Counted from the first letter of the stretch, positions 40,699-53,329 are shown. The stretch: DNA of 64,000 bases from Anagrus nilaparvatae (GCA_022575985.1 JAKSXM010000237.1:4854501-4918500); one strand, 5' to 3'. Translations and numbers: made by a program. The notes: generated from the sequence alone by a model not told the origin.

Positions 40699-42200
40699 GA
40701 GCCTATCCATTACTTTTCATACAAAAGTGTGCGCACCCATGACTTCGATCGGGCTCAAATTTTCAGGGGTAGTTTGAAGTAATAAAAAACTCAGCCAGCC
40801 AAAATTTCAGCCATTTTGCAGGACGGTTTGCCGAGATACAAGCTCTAAAAGGCCCAAAAATAGCTGTTTTTATCCAATTTTAAAAAATTTATTGGGCTTC
40901 AAGGATTAGTCCAAAAAACATTCGGCTGGTCTCATTTTTTTCCTTGAACATTCAACTTTTACCAAAAAAATTTTCAAAAAGTTTCATGGAGTTGATTTTT
41001 ACTGGCATTGATTAACGTAAGATATAATTTATCGAAAAATGCTGATTTTTAAACTTGAATTGTGACTCAGCATCATTAGCTAAAGACTTTCGGTTGGTTT
41101 CATTAAAAGCGTCTATCAAAGACCTTTCAAATGAGACCATAAACGTTCAAAAAGCTTATCAGGGACCGGAGATATAAGCAATTAAAAGTTTGCTGTTTCC
41201 GAAAATATCGATTTTTTAACAACTTTAATCGTCTGCAAAATTTTTCTCTGAGCACTTTAAGGGCTGAAAATTTCAGGAAAGCTTCTTTTGATATTAAAAA
41301 AAATTCCCTAAAAACTTGGGCGATGGTATTGGCTTCTGTTCGTAGATATAAGACTCTGAAAATGTGTAATAATTGGACCAATATCGGCCAATAAATGGTT
41401 AAGGGGTCAACCAAAAAATTTTTCTTCTTCAATATTCGAATAGCCAGGGAAAAATCAGCTGATTTAAAAAAAAAAATTTTTATTTTTGACCGAAAAATAA
41501 GCAAGTTATCATCATTTTAAGATTTTTTAAAAAATTTTCCAAAAATCCCATTTTTAGGGTCATTATACAGTATTCTAACTCGAAATAATGATAACTCGCT
41601 TATTTTTCGGTTTAAAATAAAAATTTTTTTTTTTAAATTGTCGAATTTTTTCCTGCCTATTCGAATATTTACAAAAAAGAAACTTCTTATATGCAAAAAT
41701 TATTTTTTTTTGGCAAATTACTTTAGAATTTACTTTATTTTGTCAATGTATTCGGGTAGTTTTTGGCCCAAAAAAATAATTTTTACGTATAAGAAGTTTC
41801 TTATACCGAAAGTCTTTAGCTAATGATGCTGAGTCACAATTCAAGTTCAAAAATCAGCATTTTTCGATAAATTATATCTTACGTTAATCAATGCCAGTAA
41901 AAATCAACTCCATGAAACTTTTTGAAAATATTTTTGGTAAAAGTTGAATGTTCAAGGAAAAAAATGAGACCAGCCGAATGTTTTTTGGACAAATCCTCGA
42001 AGCCCAGTAAATTTTTTAAAATTGGCTAAAAACAGCTATTTTTGGGCCTTTTAGAGCTTGTATCTCGGCAACCCGTCCTGCAAAATGGCTGAAATTTTGA
42101 CTGGCTGAGTTTTTTATTACTTCAAACCACCCCTGAAAATTTGAGCCCGATCGGAGTCATGGGTAAGCACACTTTTGTATGAAAAGTAATGGATATGCCC
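40699..42200. repeat. Foldback element 3 (1.50 kb)
   Basis: The left end is GAGCCTATCCATTACTTTTC and the complement of the right end is GGGCATATCCATTACTTTTC. Arms run through CAAAATGGCTGAAATTTTG-like stretches to a centre near 41540. ATAA flanks both ends, a possible 4-bp duplication. No coding capacity. Confidence 0.82.
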
Positions 42201-42663
42201 ATAATTATTTATAGGATGAATTTTTTGAATGGAAGAAGTGGGTGTAATTAAATAATCTGAAAATCAAATTTAAATATCAAAATTACTTGTTGGATTTCCA
42301 ATTTTCTTAGAATGATAAAGATTCTTTGATATAAATTATTCAAGCAGGTTTGAAAAAAAATAATCCAATTAAGCTATGTGGATTTATCTGTGTTTTATCT
42401 AAATAAATAAAATAAGTAAAAAAGGCATATTTTTAAATTTTATGAACCAAAATTTATTCACTTAATGAAAGCTTTGCTTCTAATACCAATTTTTTAAATT
42501 TTTTCTATATTTATTAAATTCACATGTTTATTTATTTTTTGCAATGTATTATTTCATCATTTACTGTGTTGATAAAGAATAAAATAATTATGTATTTAAA
42601 TTTTTTTGTTTATCTAGGGTTAGTTGGAACTCTTATAATTGAATTTTTTACCTTATTCAAGAG
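42201..42663. other. AT-rich sequence
   Basis: No gene seen; short frames are not supported. Confidence 0.4.
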
Positions 42664-42862
42664 TTTTTTTAACATAGAGCATGTTCATTGGATGGGATAT
42701 TTAAAAAAGTTTGGCTCGACAGGGGGGGGGGTGATATATTGACGTTTTTGGGGGTGGCGAGAGGGGTGGGGTAAAATGGACTTAGAATATTTTCGATTTA
42801 GGGACTTAAAATAATTTTAAGTGGAATTTAGGGCCTGATCAGGCTCCAATAAGAACAAGAAT
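42664..42862. repeat. Repeat R, copy 1 (inverted relative to copies at 50.6 and 53.3 kb)
   Basis: Shares AACAT..AGCATGTTCATTGGATGGG, TTGACGTTTTTGGGGGTGG and TTCGATTTAGGGAC with the reverse complement of 50625-50932. Part of it also recurs at 53330-53440. Confidence 0.75.
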
Positions 42863-42868
42863 TTAGTT

Positions 42869-42901
42869 AGACTGAGCGAAGCTCAGAGCTCCGCTCAGTC
42901 T
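42869..42901. repeat. 10-bp GC-rich hairpin
   Basis: AGACTGAGCG pairs perfectly with CGCTCAGTCT across a 13-nt loop. Confidence 0.75.
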
Positions 42902-43133
42902 ATTCCCGCGACAGACTGTCGAGTTTGTTAACACGATAGCTCCTTAACTATATTACTGATTGCCTTCAAAATTTCACAGATGGTCTCAAATGAGACAAAG
43001 ACGAACTGATTAAATTTGCAGCCCATTTGGTACGCACATTTAAAAATGATAGCGAATAATCTAGCTCCTCATCACAAAAATACATTTTTTTAAATTTTAA
43101 TATTGATAATTGTCATATTTATGAATAAAAAAG

Positions 43134-44660
43134 AACTTTTCACATTACCTAGGGGTATTCGAGGTTGAAAAAAACATTTTTATGAATAAAATTTTTAATT
43201 TTTCAACCCAAGATATTTTCCAATTTTCCAAGATGGCAGATTTAAGAACTTGAAAATATCAACTTTTCACATTACAAGAAGATTTTTTAGGGCAAGAAAA
43301 ATGAATTTTGGGTGAAAAATATTTAATTTTTCAACACAAAATATTCTCCAATTTTACAAGATGGCGGACTAAAAACTTAAAAAAATCAACTTTTCACATT
43401 ACAAGAAGATTTTTTAGGGCAAGAAAAATGAATTTTTGATGGAAAATATTTCATTTTTCATCCTAAAATATTTTCCAATTTTCTAAGATGGCGAACTAAA
43501 AACTTAAAAAAATAAACTTTTCACATTACAAGGAGGTTTTTTAAGGCGAAAAAAATGAATTTTGGGTGGAAAACATTCAATTTTTCAAACCAACATATTT
43601 TCCAATCTTCCAAGATGGCAGATTTAAGAACTTGAAAAAATCAACTTTTCACATTACAAGGAAGTTTTTTAAGGCGGAAATATGAATTTTAAGTGGAAAA
43701 TATTTAATTTTTCAACCCAACATATTTTCCAATTTTCCAAGATGGCAGATTGAAGAACTTGAAAAAATCAACTTTTTACATTACAAGGAGTTTTTTTAGG
43801 GCAAGAAAAATGAATTTTGAGTTGGAAATATTTAATTTTTCAACCCAAAATATTTTCCGATTTTCCAATATGGCGGACTAAAAACTTTAAAAAATCAACT
43901 TTTCACATTACAAGGAAGTTTTTTAAGGCGAAAATATGAATTTTAAGTGGAAAACTTTCAATTTTTCAAACCAACATATTTTCCAAATTTCCATGATGGC
44001 AGATTGAAGAACTTGAAAAAATCAACTTTTCACATTACAAAGAGATTTTTTGGGGCAAAAAAAATGAATTTTGAATGAAAAATATTTAATTGTTCAACCC
44101 AACATATTTTCCGATTTTCTAAGATAACAAACGAAAAACTTGAAAAAATCAACTTTTCACATTACAAAAAGGTTTTTTAGAACGAAAAAAAATGAATTTT
44201 AGTTGGAAAACATTCAATTTTTCACACCAACATATTTTTCAATTTTTCAAGATGGCAAATTGAAAAACTTGAGAAAATCAACTTTTCATGATACAAAGAA
44301 ATTATTTAGGGCGAGAAAAATGAATTTTGAATTGAAAATATTTAATTTTTCATCCCAACATATTTTCTGATTTTCCAATATGGCGGACTAAAAACTTGAA
44401 ATATCAACTTTTAACATAATAAAAAAATTTTGGAGAAAGAAACAAATTTTCCATGAAAAATATTTAACTTTTCGACCCAACCAATTCTCCGATATTCCCA
44501 AATCGTGGACCATTAAACTTAAAAAAAATTAAATTTTAACCTTACAAAGGGGTTTTTAGGGCAAGAAATATGAATTTTCTGTCAAAAATATTTAATGTTT
44601 CAATCCAACATATTTTCTAATTTTCCAAGATATAGCACCATAAAACTTAAAATAATCAAC
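43134..44660. repeat. 127-bp tandem array, about 12 units
   Basis: ACTTTTCACATTACAAG recurs at about 43134, 43261, 43387, 43514, 43642, 43768, 43895, 44022, 44149, 44279 and 44405, a period of 126-130 bp. Most units contain TTTTCCAAGATGGCGGA or a near variant. No open frame is kept. Confidence 0.9.
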
Positions 44661-45059
44661 TATTAATTAATATTAAAATTGTCATTTTTCGGTTTAAGAT
44701 TTTTAGAAATTGAAACTTCTAGAATGTTTAATTGTTATAGCAATTTATCAAGTTATATGTCATTTAGAATTAAAAAAAAAAATTTTTTAATTTATTGACT
44801 ACAGACGGAGATATTAGCCCTTAAAAATTTGAGCTACTAAATTAATCAAGGCGAAGAAGTATTTTATAACGCTTTCCCTGTCGGAAATAAAATCTAGCCA
44901 AAGCTATATATCAAATTAATTCAAATCAATTCTTTTTTGTTGAAATTGGAAATTTTTATTATTTTTTTTTAAACGATTCAAATATTATTTTAATCTATTT
45001 TAAAGCGTTTAGAGCATATTTTAAGTAGTTTGAAAAATTTTCATTGATGCAAATTTTCA
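44661..45059. other. AT-rich sequence between satellite blocks
   Basis: Nothing recognised. Confidence 0.4.
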
Positions 45060-46400
45060 TTTTCACCACAGAATATTTTCCGAGACCGTGGACCAAAAAT
45101 CATTAAAATAGGAACTTTCTACAATACCTGGAGGTTTTCGAGGTTGAGAAAAACGTTTTTATTGATGAAAATTTTCCAATTTTCACAGTAACGTATTTTT
45201 TGCCCTCCAGGGCGTAAAACGCGTGCGTAATAGTATATTAAGTATCAAGGGCGTAAAAGTTTTGGCACGCAAGTGTCTAAGTTATTTCGCCCATGGTGCT
45301 TACACTATTTTTTGCCCACCTAGGCGTAGAACGAGTTCAGAAAATTCTTTACACACGAGTTTTACGCCCGGGAGGGCAAAAAGAATTTTCTGCGCTCGTT
45401 CTATGTTTGGGTATAGGCAAAAAATAGTGTAAGCACCATGGGCGAAATACTTTAGACACTAGCGTGAACACATATCACTAGTGCCCGGCTTCGCCGAGCA
45501 CTCGTGCTAGTGCTCACGCTAGTGCCAAAACTTTTACGCCCTTCATATTTAATATATATACTATTCCGATTTTCCGAGATAACGGTCCAAAAAACTTGAA
45601 AAATGGAACTTTCTATGTTACCTGGAGGTATTCGAGGCTGAGAAAATCTTTTTTATTAATGGAATTTTTTATTATTTGGCCCCAGCATATTTTCCAAGAT
45701 GTCGGAACAAAAAAATGTCAGAATAAGCTTGTTACATTACCTGGGGGTTTTCGAGGTTGACAAATCGTTTTTATGAATGAAAATTTTATAATTTTTTCGC
45801 CTTAGCATATTTTCTAATTTTCCAAGATGGCGAACTAAAAAACATGTCAGAATAAGCTTTTTACATTTCCAGGAGGTTTTTGAGGTAGAGAAAAACGTTG
45901 TTATTAATGAAATTTTTCGTTATTTGGCCCCAGCATATTTTTCAATTTTCCAAGCTGACGGAAAATAAACATGAAAAAAGGAACTTTTTAGATTACCTGG
46001 GGGATTTCAAGGTTGAGAAAAATTTTTATTCATAAAAATTTTAATTTTTGCCCCAGCATATTTTGCAGTTTTCCAAGATGATTTTCATTCATAAAATCGA
46101 TTTTGTCTACCTCGAAAACCCCCAAGCAATGTAAAAAGCTTATTCTGAAATGTTTTTGGGTCCGCCATCTTGGAAAATCAGGAAATATGCTGTAAGAAAA
46201 AAATAAAAATTTTCATCAATAAAAATGTACTTCTCGACCTCGAAAATTCCCAGGGAATGTAAAAAGCTTATTCTGACATGTTTCTTAGTCCACCATTTTG
46301 GAAAATTGGAAAATATTATAGGGCAAAAAAATTAAAATTTTCATTCATAAAAAAGATTTTCTCAACCTCGAAAACCCACAGGTAATATAGAAAGTTCCTT
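45060..46400. repeat. Diverged satellite block, direct then inverted
   Basis: Units related to the 127-bp array (TTTTCCAAGATG with CCTGGAGGTTTTCGAGGTTGAG) run forward to about 46080 and then in the opposite orientation (CTCGAAAACCCCCA, TCCGCCATCTTGGAAAA) to 46400. One forward unit is split by the insertion at 45197-45568. Confidence 0.75.
45197..45568. repeat. GC-richer inverted-repeat insertion in the satellite
   Basis: About 0.37 kb with arms turning near 45372: GTGCTTACACTATTTTTTGC against its complement at 45416-45437, and GCCCTCC against GGAGGGC. It contains compact stems such as CGGCTTCGCCG. TATT borders both sides. Confidence 0.65.
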
Positions 46401-46959
46401 TTAAGAATCGGATTCTACCGTAAAGAGTAGCTGTAAAATTAGCCGTTTTTTTTTTATGTCAGTTATGAGCTTAGACATGGCTTTGAACTGATCTACTTGG
46501 CATTAAATTAATGTTTAAGGGATTTCAAAGTGAGCATAATTTTTGTTTTCGCTAAAAGATTTCAGATTATCTCCCTATTAGGAGAGACCAAACTATTAAA
46601 AAAAGTATTTTATTCCAATTATTGCGAACAAAATTTTGAGTTTTTTTATAATTTTTATGTGATATTTGTATTTTTATGGTCACTAAATTTTAATCTAACG
46701 TCAAAGTGGATATATCAGCTTACAGGATATTGCTCATATCTTATCTAATTTAAAAATAAAAATATTGGCAGTTAACAGCTATAAACGTACTCTCTGTCAA
46801 AACGTTTTTGAATCTTCAAAATACTATTTTTTAAATACTTTGTGAATCTAATCTAGGCAAACTCTTTTAGCAAAAATAAAAATTATACGTACCTCGAAAT
46901 TCCCTAAAATTTAATCTAAGGGCAATTAGATGATTGAAAGCCAATTCTAAGCTCTTAAT
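46401..46959. other. AT-rich sequence
   Basis: Nothing recognised. Confidence 0.4.
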
Positions 46960-47115
46960 TAGAACTAGTACAAAATTTTTAAGACCTATACAACTGATTT
47001 GTGCAAAAAATAGACATTTATTGTATTAACTATAGCGACGAGAGAATGGGTGATAACAAATTGCGGTTGACGGGGAATAAAAGTTAGCACATATACGAAA
47101 AAAATGAGAAGTAAT
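46960..47115. repeat. Diverged fragment of the foldback-1 family
   Basis: Resembles 16330-16500: AAGACCTATA, then ACTATAGCGACGAGAGAATG, AAATTGCGGTT-ACGGGG and ACGAAAAAAAT in the same order. Confidence 0.55.
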
Positions 47116-48529
47116 TTGCTTCAAATGCAATAAGACAGCGTTATTTGGAAAATTGTCCAAAAACCCTATCTTATAACATTGTCTTAGAATTAAGCCCTGC
47201 TTTTCTAGGCCCAGAAGGCGCGTTAGATAAAACGGAGGATATATTGTGTATCTTTTCTACATATTCAAGTCATTCATAACTACACTGTTAAAAATACCCT
47301 ACGGTAAATATACGAAATAGTCGTAAAATTATGATTTTGTTGTAAATTTACTAAAAAAATTGTAAATTTACCATTTAAATCGTAAATTTACGATCGATCG
47401 TAAATTTACGATTTTTATGGTAAATTAACGATTTTGCATTTGTTTTACGACTGCTATATTTGAGTATTTAGAAACCTGAAAACAATATTCCTGAAACCGA
47501 GGGGTAAGTAAAAGTTTACCTTATTTTTTCGTTCCTAAAAACTAATTTTGGCATAAAATTTTTGTATTAACACTAAAATATCTAAGTGGTATTAAAGAAG
47601 GTATTCTCATCTCAAAAATTATTTTAAAGCCATAAAAGTTTCGTTTTGGGATTTTGAATTTTATATACAAGCCACAGTTGAAATGAACTAAAAAAAAATT
47701 TGAATATTACAAAAATATTTTATTATAAAACATATTTTATGTACATAAATGTTAACAATTGTTTTAAAAAAAATTAGAATTGTTTTGTTTGATTTCTCAA
47801 TTAAAAAAATCTAAGGCAAAAGAGGAAAAATTTTACTAAAATCAAGTAAAAATTTTCGGAGCTTAAAAAAGGAGAAAAAATAAAAATTACTAAAAATATG
47901 CTGTATTTTTGTAAAAGATTTTACTTAAGCTATACAGGTTCATAAAAAATAATAATAAATGAGAACTAGTCTGCGCATCTTTACAAAAGTTTATTTTTTT
48001 GTTTGGACCTATATTTTATACACTGGGAATGAATTCAATGGCGGCGCCACATAATCTTGTGTGGCTGAGCCGCATTCACTTCATGTGTCTCGCGCGCTAA
48101 ATTTTATGTGGCTCAGACACACAAAATTTTGCGCTCACGAATCGTACGGAGCATGCGCGTCATTTATAATGAATTTTATTGTAATTTATATACACATGTG
48201 TTGATTATCGAGTTAAGCAAAGTTATTATTAAAATAATTTACTTTTTGTCAAATCTTTCTTTTTATGAAAAAAGTGTTAATTAAGTTTTTTTGTATACAT
48301 AAAATGTCAATATATAGACAATTAAAAAATGGAATAAGACTTTCATACTTGTCTATTAAATAAGTTAAGTGGTTGTTTATTTTTATTATTGTATATATAG
48401 TATATAATTTATTAAGTGAAAAAAGAAATGGTTATTTGTTGTGAAAATAATAAAATTCTTTATACATGAAGTTTTTTTTTTTTTTTAAATGAAAATCGAA
48501 CAATATACTCATGTTTTTTAGGATGCGGA

Positions 48530-49012
48530 TACCAAAGATGGATATAAAAAATATTTTCAATCATCATTTGGCCCTTTAGATAGCCCTAGTGCCCCCATTC
48601 ATAGTCCCCCCCCCCCTCTAAACGATTTAAAAATATTTTTATTAGGAAAATTAAAATTCAAAGTGTGTTCTTATATTTTTTGTAAGGCTGAAGCCATAAA
48701 TGAATGTAAACAATATTTTCTACCAACGTTTGGCCCTGTAGACCGCCATAGTGCCCCCATTCATTAAGTTTTAATTTTTGTAAAAAAATTATTTTTATCC
48801 CGTTTTGGGGGGATGAATGGGGGGTACTGGGGTGGTCTCCAGGTTCAAACGTTAATAGAAAACATTGTTTATATTTATTTTTAGTTTCAGCGTCCCAAAA
48901 AATAGAAGAATATGCTTTGACCTTTAATTTTCCAAACAAAAAATTTTTAACCCATTTGGGGGGTATGAATGGGTGCACTGAGGCTATCTAGAGGGCCAAA
49001 CATTGCACATTG
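48530..49012. repeat. Nested palindrome with GC-rich arms
   Basis: TTTGGCCCTTTAGATAGCC and CCCCCATTCATAGTCCCCCC on the left match the complement of GGGTATGAATGGG and GGCTATCTAGAGGGCCAAA on the right. A second inner pair (GTTTGGCCCTGTAGACCGCC) turns near 48780. Confidence 0.7.
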
Positions 49013-50410
49013 ATCTAGAAAAAAGGGGAAATAAATTTTCTTCTATTGAGTTTCCATTCAATTTTAATGCAGATTGGTTTGTTTTACTCCTGAAGACCTG
49101 AATTTTAAGAAAAGTATGACAAGATAATTTTTTCCCACTTGTTTTTCATCCTTTTTTTGGAAAAATCAATAAGAAAAACAAAAATTGTAATTAAATTATA
49201 ATTAAGCGAAAAAATATTTTTAGTCTTTGAAAAATTATTTATATACTTAAATTTGATCGGAAAACAATTAAATTATGTTTAAAAATAAATTACTTCCATT
49301 CTACCATAAAATTCTAAATTCTCAAAAACTATCCTTAAAGTTAGGGCATATACATACTCGGTACTTCCACTGATTAATCCCCTGATATAACGGATTAAAA
49401 GTCCAACTCGGCACTTAATCCAAGGGTTCAACTCGGCACTTAATAGTAGTCAGTCTCGGCACTGTTTAAAAGATTAAACCCTCCTCTTTGGCAATTTACG
49501 TAGTTACGGTTATGTTAAAATAAAATTTTAACTTTTGTGTATAATAAATAATTTTTTTTTATTTTATATTATAATAACTATAAAAATTATAAAAATTTTT
49601 ATAAAAATAATAAAATATTTTTGTCATAATGTTTACTTTGTAAATTAATTTTTATAATAATTAGATGAATTTTTTACAAATTTAAATCTACTAATGTGAC
49701 CTCTCTGATAATTAAGTATATAATTGTCTAATGAGTAATAAAAAAAGTCGTGGATTTCACCTGGTGCTTCAGCAATCAAATATTCAACAAAACAATTTTC
49801 TACTTCTAATGGATCTAAATAAGATAACCCAAAACACTATCTTAATGATTGTTCAATTTCTGATGCCCGATCTTTATAAATTCTTGCGAATCCTATAAAA
49901 AAATTATTACAAGTATAATGATACCAATATATTTTAAAATTTTTTATTTTCGAACCTAAGCTTTGAATTTTTCTCCACCACGCTTGCTTAAGATGAAATC
50001 TGCATCCTATATTTTAGATATCACTGACATATATTTTCTAAAAATTTGCAGATAGTGTTTTTTTAGGTAGTTTATACATTTAGGTGCCTAGATGGTATGA
50101 TTTTTTATAAATATCTGATAAGTAAACTTATAATACGATTAGCCCACGTGTTAATCCGTGTGCCGAGACAGTATACCCTAGAAGTGCCGAGTTTGTATAC
50201 TTTCGTAATCCGTGTGCCGAGTGTGTATTTTCCCTAAAGTTAATGGACTTATTAAATTTATTTTTCTTTACTTTTTATACTTTTTAAAAAATTTTCTTGT
50301 TATACTTTTCGTAAAATACAGGTCTTCAGGAGTAAAACAAGTCAACCTGCATTAAAATTGGATGGGAACTCGTTTGAAGCAAATTTATTTCTGTTTTTTT
50401 TTCTAGATCA
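49012..50410. repeat. Nested inverted repeat, 1.4 kb
   Basis: GATCTAGAAAAAA..GTTTTACTCCTGAAGACCTG on the left matches the complement of CAGGTCTTCAGGAGTAAAAC..TTTTCTAGATC on the right. The interior has several CTCGGCACTT-like short repeats on the left (49360-49460) and GTGCCGAG motifs on the right (50160-50220). Confidence 0.65.
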
Positions 50411-50624
50411 CAGCTGTGTGTTGGTAAAAATAATTTATAATAATATTATAAAACATTTTTTATATCTATCTTTGTTTTCAGCCTTACAAAAAACATGACT
50501 AGATAGTTCAATTTTCATTTTTCTAAAAGAAAAAAACTTGTAACTAGTTTGTGTATTCACACAACCAACAATCATAACGAAATATAAATTATCTCTAAGT
50601 CCACAAACCTAAAGTATTTTAAAT

Positions 50625-50932
50625 TCTTGTTTTTATTAGGCCTTCACTTCCACTTCAAATTATTCTCAGTCCCTAAATCGAAAATACACGGTGATTCCGA
50701 GCGGGACGTATTGTTTGCTTTTCGACGGCCAATAGCAGGCACAGATCCAAGCATCGACAAATAACGTCACCGTTTTGAAAAACAACAACACTTCCCGCTC
50801 GGAATCACCGAGTGTTCTAACTCCATTTCATCTCCACCCCCTAAAAACGTCAATTTTTCACCCTTCCTGCCGAGTTGGCCTTTTTCAAATACCCCATACA
50901 ATTAACATGTTCCATGTTAAAAATTGCCTTTG
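50625..50932. repeat. Repeat R, copy 2, interrupted by a MITE
   Basis: Complement of 42664-42862 on both sides of the 128-bp insertion at 50687-50814. Confidence 0.75.
50687..50814. mobile_element. 128-bp MITE with 20-bp terminal inverted repeats
   Basis: It begins CACGGTGATTCCGAGCGGGA, and the complement of its end begins CACTCGGTGATTCCGAGCGG. The interior contains TTTTCGACGGCCAATAGCAG. Removing it leaves AAAATA joined to TTCTAA, exactly the uninterrupted sequence of repeat R copy 1. Confidence 0.85.
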
Positions 50933-51223
50933 AGGGGCATATGGGGGCGCCGGGGGAAAATTTAGTAGTTTTATTTCTTTTCTAAGGCCATATTCGGTTT
51001 TAAAACTTTCAAAAACCCCCATACCAGGGGGTCTACCCACTGGTACATTACTTTTTTTTGTGTGCCTGTGTTATTGTCCTTTTTTTAAGAAAGAATTTAT
51101 TTGCTATTTGTAGTTAAACGAATCATTTATGGAAAATTTGTATTTTTTCTCCTTTTCTAAGCTTCAAAAATTTTTATTTGAATTTAATAAAGTTTTTCCT
51201 CTTTTGTCTTAGATTTTTTAAAA
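50933..51223. other. Unassigned sequence inside the large element
   Basis: No gene seen. Confidence 0.4.
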
Positions 51224-51234
51224 AAGCACTAAGC

Positions 51235-51840
51235 GGATTTTTGTTTTTTGACCCGCTGATTCCGAATCTGCAATTATTTTTTAGGCGTTTAGGGGGTAAA
51301 ATTCCTATTTTTTGCAGATATCTTGGAAACTACACGTCCTAAGATAGTTAAAATCAAGTAAATTTTAGTTTTTTGATCCACTGATTCCAAATCTTTAGTT
51401 TTTTTTTGCTAAAATTGGGGCGTTTGCCGTTAGAGGACGTTAAAGAAGTAAAAACGCTATTTTTCACAGCTATCTTGGAAGTTACGCGTCCTCAGATAGC
51501 TAAAACCAAGTATCTTTCAGGTTTTTTGACCCGCCGATTCCAAATCTGCAGTTTTTTTTTCTCTAAAATTAGGGCGTTCGCCAATAGAGGGCATTTAAAG
51601 GGTAGAAACGCTATTTTTTGAAAATATCTTGGAAGCTACGTGTTTAAAGATACTGAAAACCAAGTAACTTTTAGTTTTTGGTCCAACTGATTTCGAATCT
51701 GCAGTTAATTTTTTTTCTTAATTTTAGGAGTTTGCCGCTAGAGGGCGTTTTGGGAGTAAAAACTATATTTTTTGCAAATATCTTGGAAGATACGCGTATG
51801 GTTTATGAGCCGCTGATTCCGAATGTCTAGTTAATTTTTC
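51235..51840. repeat. Tandem repeat of about 145-155 bp, four copies
   Basis: TTTTTGACCCGCTGATTCC recurs near 51245, 51375, 51527, 51678 and 51815 with changes. Each unit also carries GGGCGTTTGCC..AGAGGGCG and ATATCTTGGAA. Inverted units are at 53480-53730. Confidence 0.75.
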
Positions 51841-52929
51841 TAAAAAATGATCGTACCTGTTCTTATCTGTTCCTACACGGAACATTACAGATAGAAATTC
51901 TATCAATAAAAAAGAATATGACAAAGCAGTTATTCTGGACTCAAATAAATTTTTTAACTTGCCAATCTTCTAAAGTTAATTTTTAGATTGTCATATTTTA
52001 GCGTTTTAAGAAAAGTTCGTAGAATCAAATAATTTTTCTTGTTCATTTTACATCATTTATCTCTCCTTATGCTGTTATTTATATTTTTATTTTTTTGTTA
52101 GGGGTTAAGAATTTCAATAAAAATTTATTTTAAGAATTATGAAAAAAAAATTTTTTTATGGAAAACGCGAGCTTCCAAGATAACTGCGAAAAAAATTTAT
52201 AACCGGTTTGTGTAACTACACAACCAACGAGCATGAAATATGTTATAAATATTTATATCCAAATATTTATATTTAGATTTTTATTATAGAAATAATGATG
52301 CTTATACATCAAAGTGAACAAAATTAATTAAATTTTCAAATTATTATAGTTTTTTAAATAATATTAATTTATAATAATTGTATTTTTTTTTTTTTTTTTG
52401 GTGTTCCAGTCCAATGTGAAAAAAACTGTATATAATTCTTAGAAAGCGAGTCTTTCGTTTATATAATTTTGGTTTAATTGGTACTAGGTTCATATAAAAA
52501 GTGTGTTTAAATTCATCTAATTCAACTAAGATGTTTTTTTTAAAAATAGAAATTTTATAAAATATATATATTTTTCAAGGTTTAAAATGATAGTACAATA
52601 AGCAGATGTAACAAAAAAAATTTTTTTAGTAGTGGGGGTTTTTAGATTTCCTTTCGTTTATAGTAGTCTAACGCGTGATTTCATCGAAGTAAGTTCTTAC
52701 ATTTTTATATATTTTATTATTTTAAAAAATTTTTTGATTTTTGTTTTATACAAAAATTATTATTAATGGGTATCTACGAAAAGGCTAAATAGTGTACGTA
52801 CTGACGAGCCTCACACTATTTAGCCAGAGGCGAAATATCCAAACAATTGTTAGCTCAATTTATCGAATAAAATTATTCAGAATATTAATTTATTTTTTAT
52901 TAATTTTTACGATAAATTCTTTAAAAATT
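51841..52929. other. AT-rich sequence inside the nested element
   Basis: No supported gene; the frame at 52792-52998 runs into the minisatellite and is not conserved. Confidence 0.45.
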
Positions 52930-53327
52930 CTGCACCAATGGTCCCTAGGTATTTCTGTACCAATGCTCCCTAGGTACATCTGCACCAAAGGTCTTTAGGG
53001 ACTTCTGCACCAAAGGTTCCTAGGTACTTCTGCACCAAAGGTCTTTAGGGACTTCTGCACCAATAGTCCCTAGGTACTTCTGCACCAAAGGTCTTTAGGG
53101 ACTTCTGCACCATAGGTTTCTAGGTAATTCTGCACCAATGCTCCCTAGGGACTTCTGCACCATAGGTTTCTAGGTACTTCTGCACCAATGCTCCCTAGGT
53201 ACTTAAATACAGAATTCTGCACCAAAGGTCTTTAGGGACTTCTGCACCAAAGGTTTCTAGGTACTTCAGCACCAACGGTCTTTAGGAACTTCTGCACCAA
53301 TAGTCCCTAGGTACTTCTGCACCAAAC
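52930..53327. repeat. 25-bp minisatellite, about 16 copies
   Basis: Unit TCTGCACCAA.GGTCCCTAGG plus TACT, alternating with a CTTTAGGGAC variant. One unit is interrupted near 53200-53218 by AAATACAGAAT. Confidence 0.9.
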
Positions 53328-53329
53328 TT

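Noticed and set aside
43134..44660. Tandem array as a possible CRISPR or coding repeat
   Set aside because: The 127-bp units lack spacers and no frame stays open across units.
45223..45432. 69-aa ORF in the hairpin-rich block
   Set aside because: It crosses the centre of a palindrome and has no family resemblance.
52930..53327. CRISPR-like array of short repeats
   Set aside because: The 25-bp units are contiguous with no unique spacers and lie in eukaryotic DNA: a minisatellite.
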